Source: Candidatus Omnitrophota bacterium
GTDB lineage: Bacteria; Hinthialibacterota; Hinthialibacteria; OLB16
NCBI GenBank assembly: GCA_020632575.1
Contig: JACKFH010000008.1
Coordinates: 154,974 to 218,973 of the forward strand
DNA length: 64,000 bases
Reading direction: 5' to 3'
The translations under genes were made by a program, and so were the position numbers. This document shows positions 25,651-32,436 of the stretch, piece by piece. Position 1 is the stretch's first letter, and each line of letters opens with the position of its first letter. The notes under the pieces were generated by a model. It ran no database searches, had not been told where the DNA came from, and worked only from the letters and a program-made list of their open reading frames with translations.

Positions 25651-27021
25651 ATGTTTCGAGCAATTGGATTGCTAACGATCGCAATCGCCCTATTCCTGGG
25701 AGGTGTTTCCGCCATGGCAGACGCGGGAGATTTTCAAGTCGGGGTGGGGAAGGTGGTGATCACCCCCAAGAAAAACATGTGGATGGCGGGTTACGCATCG
25801 CGCACCCAACCCTCGGATGGGAAGGTGCACGATCTCTACGCCAAAGCACTCGCGATCAAGGACTCGGAGGGGAACATCTCGGTGCTTGTCGGTTCCGATG
25901 TGATCGGCCTTCCCCGGGAAATGTCGCAACAAGTGGGGGAGACCATCGAGAAGAAGCATGGCATCCCTCGCGAACGGTTGATGCTGACCGCCTCGCACAC
26001 CCACACCGGCCCCGCTTTTCGAGACAACCTGCGCACCATGTACAAAATGGATGACGGGCAATGGGCGTTGGTCGAGGAATATAGCAAGGAACTCCCTCTG
26101 CTTCTGGTCGAGGCAATCGACAAGGCGATCGCCGACCTGGAGCCCTGCAAACTCTACTGGGGTGTGGGCGAGGCCGGATTCGCCAAGAATCGGAGGAAGT
26201 ACACGATTGGCGGGGTGACCAACGATTACAATCCGATCGGGCCGGTCGATCACGATGTCCCGGTTCTGAAAGCGGTTCGCGAGGATGGTTCGGTCAAGGC
26301 GCTCTCTTTCGGGTACGCCTGCCACAACACGACCCTCGGGTTCTACAAATTCACCGGCGATTACGCGGGTTTCGCTCAGGAATACCTGGAGAAGGATTTC
26401 GATGGCGCGACCGCCATTTTCTCCGCGGGATGCGGCGGCGATCAGAACCCGCTACCGCGCCGGAGTCTGGAACTCGCGGAGAAATACGGTCATGAACTGG
26501 CCGACGCGGTCAAATCGGTGGCCAACAGCGAGATGGAGGAAATGAAGGGGCCGATCAAGGCGCAGTATCGCGAGATCGATCTCCCCCTCTCCGAACCCCC
26601 GACCCGTGAGGAATTGGTCGAACAGACCAAAAGCGATAACCGTTACATCCAGGCCCGAGCCGAGGCGCTCCTGCCCAAGTTCGACGAGAAGGGCGGCCTC
26701 GACACGACTTACCCTTACCCAATCCAAATCTGGGATTTCACCAGCGGCCACCGGATCCTCGCCCTCGGAGGCGAAGCCGTGGTCGATTACTCCCTGCTGT
26801 TCAAGCACTATCTGGGGGAGGAGAAACTTTGGGTAATCGCCTACGCCAACGATGTCATGGCCTACATCCCCTCCCTCCGTGTCCTCCGAGAGGGCGGCTA
26901 CGAGGGGGCCGAGTCGATGATCTACTACGGCATGTACGGCCCCTGGGCCCCGCAAGTGGAATCGATGATCGTCGGAACAGTCCACGACATGGTGGGCAAA
27001 GAACTCGACGAATCGCCCTGA
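25651..27021 (+). CDS. Secreted neutral/alkaline ceramidase-like protein
   Basis: 456 residues. The signal peptide (LLTIAIALFLGGVSAMA) begins at the ATG at 25651, which has GAGGAGAG upstream; a longer frame to 25585 would lie inside the repeat cluster. The mature protein starts with the family's FQVGVGKVVITP strand. Conserved zinc-site motifs of the ceramidase fold follow: SHTHTGP near residue 115, a YACHNTTLG segment and SAGCGGDQNP. The C-terminal Ig-like domain of classical ceramidases seems missing, so the enzyme may cleave another amide or ester. A second, Tat-exported relative is encoded at 54716. Confidence 0.8.
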   Translation: MFRAIGLLTIAIALFLGGVSAMADAGDFQVGVGKVVITPKKNMWMAGYASRTQPSDGKVHDLYAKALAIKDSEGNISVLVGSDVIGLPREMSQQVGETIEKKHGIPRERLMLTASHTHTGPAFRDNLRTMYKMDDGQWALVEEYSKELPLLLVEAIDKAIADLEPCKLYWGVGEAGFAKNRRKYTIGGVTNDYNPIGPVDHDVPVLKAVREDGSVKALSFGYACHNTTLGFYKFTGDYAGFAQEYLEKDFDGATAIFSAGCGGDQNPLPRRSLELAEKYGHELADAVKSVANSEMEEMKGPIKAQYREIDLPLSEPPTREELVEQTKSDNRYIQARAEALLPKFDEKGGLDTTYPYPIQIWDFTSGHRILALGGEAVVDYSLLFKHYLGEEKLWVIAYANDVMAYIPSLRVLREGGYEGAESMIYYGMYGPWAPQVESMIVGTVHDMVGKELDESP

Positions 27022-27024
27022 CAA

Positions 27025-27104
27025 AATGTGTCATTCCTGCGAAGGCAGGAATCCATACGCCTGGTCCGGGCCCTGGATACCCGCCTTCGCGGGTATGACA
27101 CATT
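27025..27104. repeat. 80-bp palindromic repeat, family D
   Basis: 31-bp arms (AATGTGTCATTCCTGCGAAG... and the inverse, 4 mismatches) at 27025-27055 and 27074-27104. Each arm is itself a hairpin, ATTCCTGCGAAGGCAGGAAT. It starts 3 bases after the ceramidase-like stop and may also end transcription. It resembles the ATTCC...GGAAT repeats common in proteobacteria. Confidence 0.8.
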
Positions 27105-27206
27105 CAGACCGCCGTTTATTACGAATCGTTGCTGGAACGTGGCTCCCGCCTCGTTCCCACATCGCATCGGATTCCGATCCGATACAAGTTTACAGCAGCG
27201 ACCCAG

Positions 27207-27234
27207 TCCGCAACGGGATGAATCCCGTCGCTAC
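27207..27234. repeat. Half copy of repeat family C
   Basis: TCCGCAACGGG, three bases, ATCCCGTCGCTAC: 28 bases matching the right arm of the element at 25525-25601. Confidence 0.7.
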
Positions 27235-27287
27235 TCAGACGAAACCCACACCACGGGGGGTGCGGGTTAGCAGCTCGTTGAATAACC

Positions 27288-27363
27288 GTAGCCCGGCAAC
27301 TCACTTGCCGGGATGCTGGGAGCAAATCGTTCTATTCACCCGGCAAATGAGGTGCCGGGCTAC
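27288..27363. repeat. 76-bp palindromic repeat, family E copy 1
   Basis: 25-bp arms GTAGCCCGGCAACTCACTTG... at 27288-27312 and the inverse at 27339-27363 (2 mismatches). Each arm also folds on itself (CCCGGCAA/TTGCCGGG). The second copy is at 50456-50523. Confidence 0.82.
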
Positions 27364-27398
27364 GAAAGATGAGTTCTTCATCGGGCTGTTGGGCATGG

Positions 27399-28382
27399 TC
27401 ACAGCCCCGAAACCTTCCCCCAGTCCCTCTGAAAGATCATCAAATCCTCCGGCCCCACAACCCCATCTCCATTGATATCACTCCGCAGGTAAGGGAACTC
27501 GAAGGCTCCCATGTCGTAGCGGCCAATCGGGCGTGAGTTGCCGTCAAAATCAGTGGTGAGCCCTGTATCCGTCCCGGCATCAATGCAAGGAGACGCTGCC
27601 TGAAGGTGATAATCTCCATTTTCCGGATCGACAAAGAGAGGATCGGCATCGATGTTGCCTTCGCCGGGATAGCCTCCTTCTAGGTTAGAATAAACTACCT
27701 CAGCCTCCGGATCGTCATACCCCTGCCCATACCTCAGTATCCCTGGTCCGACGAGGATGCAATTAAGCAAGGTCGGCGCAGACGCAGAATCCGACCATGC
27801 TATGGCAGGTGGAAAAGACCCGGACCCGACAATCGTGCAATTCCGAAAAACAGTCTTGCTGTCTGAATCTCGGATAAAGCAGCCCTGGTCAATTGCGATC
27901 GGTTATTCTCCAAAACGCAATTTTCAACCGTCACCAATGACTTAAATGCTCGCATCGCACCGCCCTGAGTGAAAACGGTCGTCGGGGAATCGGGCCTCCT
28001 CCTATTATCTTATTCCTCGTCCTTTCAACTGCTATGTTTGAAGAAATTAGCGTATTTGTAACACTAAGATCGGACTCATTACAGTTTATACCGCCACCGG
28101 AGTTTGCTGAATTGACCTCTAGTAAACTGTCTCTCATAATGACATGGGATTGGGTAATAGATACACCTCCACCGGAGGAACCGGAATTCATAGATATTCT
28201 GGCTCGTTCCACTAACATGGATGATTTCAAACATGATATCCCCCCGCCGCCGCGGCAACCATCGTTACCAATAATAGTGGTGTCTCTTATTTTCACAAAG
28301 CCATTACGTATACCCATTCCTCCACCGCTACAAAAAAACCAGTAGAGACTACATTATTTTCAAAAATTGTGCAATTTCGAAC
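27399..28382 (-). pseudogene. Decayed beta-helix protein gene, 3' part (right of the insertion sequence on the coding strand)
   Basis: Coding-strand fragments of one right-handed beta-helix protein, now in several frames. The IS-proximal piece contains repeats such as NGFVKIRDTTIIGNDGCRG and SGGGVSITQSHVIMRDS. The last piece has the choice-of-anchor Q pattern (SPCIDAGTDTG, RPIGRYDMGAFEFP) and a final dockerin-like calcium repeat DINGDGVVGPEDL. Frames shift near 28332 (T7 run on the coding strand), near 27990 and near 27905. The stretch 27.8-28.4 kb is visibly more AT-rich than its surroundings. The original was probably a secreted or surface protein; it is no longer expressed as one product. 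Confidence 0.85.
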
Positions 28383-28390
28383 TTCGACTG
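28383..28390. repeat. Target-site duplication, left copy
   Basis: TTCGACTG, repeated exactly at 30187-30194 on the other side of the insertion sequence. Confidence 0.9.
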
Positions 28391-28446
28391 GGGCCTGCGT
28401 CCTGAAAGTGGGATTAGGGTCGGGTCTTTTATTTTTGGGTTAATAT

Positions 28447-28467
28447 ATGTAGTATTTCATACTACAT
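28447..28467. promoter_or_regulatory. Palindrome upstream of transposition genes
   Basis: ATGTAGTAT, TTC, ATACTACAT: a perfect 9-bp stem 4 bases before the G-rich ribosome site of the first IS gene. It may be an operator or an RNA hairpin that shields the ribosome site from outside transcription. Confidence 0.5.
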
Positions 28468-28485
28468 GATCGGGGAGGGAGAATC

Positions 28486-28857
28486 ATGGCTGGCATGGAA
28501 AAACTGGAAACGCGACGACAACGGGTTTTGAAGGAATTGGCCGAGTTGGGCGAGATGCGACGTGGAAGCATCACCGAGCAGTTCGTCGAATCCACCGGTC
28601 GGGATGGCGCGAAAAAACGGCGCGGCCCCTATTACGTCCACACATACAAGGAGAAGGGAAAGACGATCTCGCGTCGGTTGACCGATCCCGGCCAAGTGGC
28701 TTTGCGCCGGGAGCAGATCGAGGCCTTCCGACGCTTTCAGGAATTGACCGCCGAACTGCTTCACATCGGCGAGCAAGCCGCCGACGCGGCTTTGTCGGGC
28801 GAAGAGGAAAAAAAAACTTCACCCTCCAAGTCGAGGTTGAGAAGGACGCGGAAGTAG
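28486..28857 (+). CDS. IS accessory ORF (DUF6788-like N-terminal part of transposase)
   Basis: 123 residues, helical, very basic (RGSITEQFVESTGRDGAKKRRGPYYVHTYKEKGK near the middle), of the kind found ahead of ISKra4 transposases and fused to them in some elements. The end contains a run of nine A (28808-28816). From there the -1 frame runs open, without a stop, into the transposase, so a ribosomal -1 slip would fuse the two products into one of about 550 residues. Likely a DNA-binding part of the transposition protein. Confidence 0.75.
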   Translation: MAGMEKLETRRQRVLKELAELGEMRRGSITEQFVESTGRDGAKKRRGPYYVHTYKEKGKTISRRLTDPGQVALRREQIEAFRRFQELTAELLHIGEQAADAALSGEEEKKTSPSKSRLRRTRK

Positions 28858-28862
28858 TCCGC

Positions 28863-30158
28863 TTGCTTGAGCGGGCGAGCGCGGCGGGGAAGGTGGACCT
28901 GGAAGCCTGCGAATCCGCGTTGCGCCCCTTGACCCTGGCGGCGGGAGCCAAGTCTCTGGGCGTCTTGTTGGAGTCGGTCGGGAAGGGGCGACGGGATGAA
29001 GAGACCGTTTGCGAGTGCGGGACTCGAATGGAGAGTCAGGGATTGCGCTCGAAGGAGTTGCTGACCATCCTGGGGCCAGTGACTTACACCCGCTCGATGT
29101 TTCGGTGTCCATCCTGTGGGGCGACTCGCTTTCCGGGAGACGAGGAGTTGGACATCGTGGGGACGAGCCGCTCGCCGGGGTTGCGTCGGATGATGGCGAG
29201 GGCGGGAAGCAGGACGACCTTCAAGGAAGCCTGTGGGGATCTGGAAGTTTACGCCGGGCTGACGGTCAGCCCCAAGGATGTGGAACGCGTGGCGGAAAAG
29301 ATCGGAGAGGATCTGGAGGCTTGGTCGGCTCGGGAAAGGAAGGACTATTTGCGGGAAGACCGTCCCGTCCCGCTGAAAAAAATCCTCCCCATTCTGTATA
29401 TCGCCTACGATGGAACCGGGGTGCCGATGACGCCCTGGGAACTGGTCGGGCGCAAAGGGAAACAAGCCGATGGGTCGGCCAAAACCCGCGAGGCCAAACT
29501 GGGCTGCGTGTTCACCCAGACGACTCTTGACGAGAAGGGACGGCCCGTCCGCGATCCCGACTCGACCTCCTTCGTCGGTCAGATCGAATCGGCCGAGGAT
29601 TTTGGGTGGCGGATCTACGCCGAGGCGGTGCGTCGCGGATTGGAATCGGCGCGGGAGGTGGTGATTTTGGGGGACGGCGCCGAATGGATTCGAGGAATCG
29701 CCGAAATGCACTTCCACTGCGCGACCCAGATCGTGGACCTCTACCATGCCCGCGAGCATGTCTCCAACCTCTGCAAACTTCTCTTCGCCCCGAACGAGAA
29801 ACAGATCGAACGCAAGCGTCAAAAGTGGTGGAAGCATCTTGACGACGGAGACGTCGAGAAAATCCTCCGTGAAGCCGCCAAACTTTTGCCCGAGGATTCA
29901 TCGCAAATGAAATCCGCCCGCAAGGAACTGGCGTATCTGGACAAGAACAAGGAAAGGATGCGGTACGCTCAATTCCGCTCGCGCGGATTCTTCGTTGGAT
30001 CGGGAGTGGTCGAGGCGGGCTGCAAATCCATTGTCGGGCTGCGACTCAAAAGATCGGGAATGGAATGGTCCCTGCGCGGAGCCAACTCCATCCTCGCTCT
30101 ACGATGCGCCACCTTCTCAGGAATCTTGGAGGACTATTGGGAAAGCCGCGCCGCCTGA
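28863..30158 (+). CDS. ISKra4-family transposase
   Basis: 431 residues if started at the TTG at 28863; the frame is in fact open upstream to the A9 run, reading NFTLQVEVEKDAEVVRLLE, so most of the product may come from frameshifting. A zinc-ribbon pattern (CECGTRM ... FRCPSCGATRF) lies at about residues 53-90. The DDE acidic triad is plausible at YIAYDGTGVPM, VVILGDGAEWIRGI and VGSGVVEAGCKSIVG. The C-terminus NSILALRC is typical. All motifs are intact, so the element may still be active. Confidence 0.92.
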   Translation: MLERASAAGKVDLEACESALRPLTLAAGAKSLGVLLESVGKGRRDEETVCECGTRMESQGLRSKELLTILGPVTYTRSMFRCPSCGATRFPGDEELDIVGTSRSPGLRRMMARAGSRTTFKEACGDLEVYAGLTVSPKDVERVAEKIGEDLEAWSARERKDYLREDRPVPLKKILPILYIAYDGTGVPMTPWELVGRKGKQADGSAKTREAKLGCVFTQTTLDEKGRPVRDPDSTSFVGQIESAEDFGWRIYAEAVRRGLESAREVVILGDGAEWIRGIAEMHFHCATQIVDLYHAREHVSNLCKLLFAPNEKQIERKRQKWWKHLDDGDVEKILREAAKLLPEDSSQMKSARKELAYLDKNKERMRYAQFRSRGFFVGSGVVEAGCKSIVGLRLKRSGMEWSLRGANSILALRCATFSGILEDYWESRAA

Positions 30159-30186
30159 CTTTGACCCACTTTGGTGACGCAGGCCC

Positions 30187-30194
30187 TTCGACTG
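30187..30194. repeat. Target-site duplication, right copy
   Basis: TTCGACTG directly after the right end of the insertion sequence; identical to 28383-28390. Confidence 0.9.
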
Positions 30195-30557
30195 ATGAAT
30201 TCTCAATCGAGATTCCGGCCCCGTACTCCCATCGGCCATTCGTAAGATGCAAGCCATCGACAACACAATGGGATGTTTCTTCAATTCTAATAACTGGACC
30301 GAAATTGCCAGCTTCGGTCAATCTCGTTCTGAATAGGGTCTCCCCCAAAAACCCGTTACGTTCTCCACATAGGTTGCGGACTCAATCCATACTTCATCGC
30401 CGGTGGAGGAGGCGACGATTGCTTCGCCTATGGTGGGGAAGGCGGTTTGCCAGGACATACCATCGGAGCCGGTTCCATCGGGAGAGACATGAAGGGTTGC
30501 GGGGTTGGCGGCGGGGGAGAGGGCGAGGAGGAGGGTGGCGATTCGATGAAGTCGCAT
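30187..30557 (-). pseudogene. Decayed beta-helix protein gene, 5' part
   Basis: Begins with ATG at 30557 and a short signal peptide (IATLLLALSPAANPATL), then the start of a beta-helix protein (SWQTAFPTIGEAIVASSTGDEVWI). The frame shifts near 30345, in a T5G5 run on the coding strand, and continues as ETLFRTRLTEAGNFGP to GISIENSSVE, where the insertion sequence cuts it exactly at a codon border. It joins the fragments at 27399-28382. The right target-site copy (30187-30194) is its last part. Confidence 0.85.
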
Positions 30558-30620
30558 TATGTTGTAATTGTAGAGTAGATAGATGGCGGCGTCAATTGAG
30601 AATGACGATGGGGGCGGGTC

Positions 30621-31861
30621 TCAGCCGCCCACGCTGCGTCGGTAGTCGTCCGGGTCCAGGCGTTTCCGGAGAATGTCCACATAGGCGTTCAGGCCCTTCT
30701 CCAGGATGATTTTGTCCGGACTGACCGGATCGACCAGATTGTCCGGTTCGCTCATCTCCTCCGGGTTGACCACATACACCGGGAAGGAGACCCCCTCCAG
30801 TTCGTCCAGGGATTGAAGGGTGGCTCGCTGCATATTGGTGACATTGGGTTCGAAATCCAAATTCAGAGTGAGACTCCCCTCGTTCTTCAGATATTTCTCG
30901 AGCACGGAGACTTGCGCCGCGGTCACTTTTCCCCCCGAGGCGATGAAGGCCGGATTGTCCAATTTCTTCAGAGGCGGCAACAGGGAAGGGAATGGGTTCT
31001 GGACCATGACCAGATGCTTCCTTTGTTCTGGAGCGCACGGTTCAATCCGTACGGGATATCGGTGCTTCCGGTCAGCGCACGTGACCGTGGTCGACGCAGG
31101 GAGGGGGCGTCCAGGGCTCCCCCGAACAATGGCGAAAGGGTCCGGCCCCACAAATTGAAAACGCAACGCCCCAGTCGATCGCGCCAGGGTCCGACAATCC
31201 GTCCCTCCCATTCATCCTGGAAAAGTCCCATCAGGCCCGCGAGTTCCAGGTCCCCATCGTTTCCAAAACCCGATTCCTTCAAATGGTTCTGCATCTCCCG
31301 GATCGAATCGTAGAGGCCGAACTCCATCCCCAACAGACTGCTCTCGGGAAACCCGATCTCACGGGTCAGATACTCTCGGGCCTCCTCGCCTTGAGGCCCC
31401 ATCAACACATTTTGCGAGTTCATCAACACCGCGTCGAGAAGATGGTACAGGCGAAATCTCTCACGAGCGGTGCGCGCCGCTTCCTCCTCGGGCGTCCATT
31501 CGAAATGATGATTGACCTTGGCGGCCAAACGGCGAACAGCCTCCGGCATTCCGCGCCAGTCGGGGAGTTCCATCTTGTTGACATAAGCGAGCCAGAACAC
31601 AGTCGGCGTCTCCGGGTCCAACGAACGGAACCCCCATTGAGTCGCCGCCAACCGACCGTTCTTGTGTCCAAACCCGTGACAGCTCACCGGCGCCGTGCGA
31701 GCCAACCACCAACCATTGGACACCTTCTGAAACCCGAATTCCGGAAAGACAACGTCGAGTTTTTCATCCAGGATCGGATAGATAAGGGTCCGGATGATCT
31801 CGAAGAGGTCCATCTCCGAGTTGATGTGGACTCTGCGAATTTGTCCGGTGGGTTGGCTCAT
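30621..31861 (-). pseudogene. Frameshifted, active-site-degenerate DnaG-like primase homolog
   Basis: Starts at an ATG with AAGGAGG 8 bases upstream. The first frame (31861 to about 31025) contains a zinc-finger-like region without the CHC2 cysteines, then a DnaG core N-domain: EEAREYLTREIGF, MEFGLYDSIREMQNHL, ELAGLMGL, WEGRIVGPWRDRLGR and IPYGLNRALQN. At about 31015-31028 (AAAGGAAG on the coding strand) the frame must slip by one base to continue as HLVMVQNPFPSLL, where DnaG has VVEGYMD, and LTLNLDFEP, where DnaG has the DxD metal site. The catalytic Glu and Asp signature is thus lost. Combined length is about 413 residues. It may be a non-catalytic relative or a dying gene. It shares a strand with the two genes upstream. 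Confidence 0.7.
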
Positions 31862-31896
31862 GCCTCGACCTCCTTTGTCGGAATCGGTTGGGCCGC

Positions 31897-32337
31897 TTAG
31901 GCGATAAACGAGGACTTCTGCGGCGCGCGAAAAATCGGCTTCTTCTCCTCATCGAAGAGTTGGACCACCGGTTCGCCATCCTCGTAAAGACAGACCACGC
32001 TACGGAGGTTGCCACGGCTATCGATCAGCCCCAGATACGGCGCGCCGTTATTGGCCACATTCAGGGTGGCGCGCGTGTTCCCATCGATATCGTAAAGATT
32101 GACCGAGGGGACCCCGCTCTGTAATACGCTGACCTCAATCCTTCGGCCGCCAGTCGGGTCGGACAAAACCACGGAGGGCTCGTCCTCTCCATCGACAAGA
32201 AGGGAGATCCGGATTTGGCCGGTCTTCCCAATCATCAAGAGCTGAGGGCTCCCCTCATGGTCGACCCCTAACACCGCTTTGGGGTTTCCCTCCGAGTCTT
32301 TCAGAACAAATCTTTCCGCTTCCACCGTTTTCGGCAT
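31897..32337 (-). CDS. Hypothetical beta-repeat protein
   Basis: 146 residues built almost wholly of a roughly 22-residue motif: G-x-P-x-(L/V)-x-L-x-D-x-x-G-x-x-(R/K)-x-x-L, as in EGSPQLLMI, GVPSVNLYDIDGNTRATLNV and GAPYLGLIDSRGNLRSV. This suggests a small beta-solenoid or propeller-like fold without a signal peptide. The ATG at 32337 has GGAGAAG nearby and begins directly with the repeat; a longer start at 32382 has no ribosome site. It lies 35 bases before the DnaG-like gene, likely in one transcript. Function unknown. Confidence 0.65.
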   Translation of the reverse strand: MPKTVEAERFVLKDSEGNPKAVLGVDHEGSPQLLMIGKTGQIRISLLVDGEDEPSVVLSDPTGGRRIEVSVLQSGVPSVNLYDIDGNTRATLNVANNGAPYLGLIDSRGNLRSVVCLYEDGEPVVQLFDEEKKPIFRAPQKSSFIA

Positions 32338-32394
32338 GCCATCTTCTCCCACGATTATCCTCGCCCCCACCCGCCGCTCCATCGTGTGGAGATA

Positions 32395-32436
32395 TTCCCC
32401 CTCTCCGCAAAGCGGGGAGGGGCTAAGGGGAGGGGT
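32395..32436. repeat. C/G-rich palindromic repeat, family A copy 2
   Basis: TTCCCCCTCTCCGCA, AA, GCGGGGAGGGG, CTAAGGGGAGGGGT: same order of blocks as at 734-777. It overlaps the last codons of the membrane protein gene ending at 32423, so the repeat contributes that protein's C-terminal residues. Confidence 0.7.

Larger units (their letters stand above)
28391..30186 (+). mobile_element. Complete ISKra4-family insertion sequence (1796 bp)
   Basis: Ends are imperfect inverted repeats: GGGCCTGCGTC, three variable bases, AAAGTGGG at the left; the right end read inward is GGGCCTGCGTC, three bases, AAAGTGGG (19 of 22 identical). Both ends are flanked by the 8-bp duplication TTCGACTG. Inside are a small ORF and the transposase ORF, both on the plus strand, opposite to the interrupted host gene. 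Exact duplication and intact ends suggest a fairly recent insertion. Confidence 0.93.
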
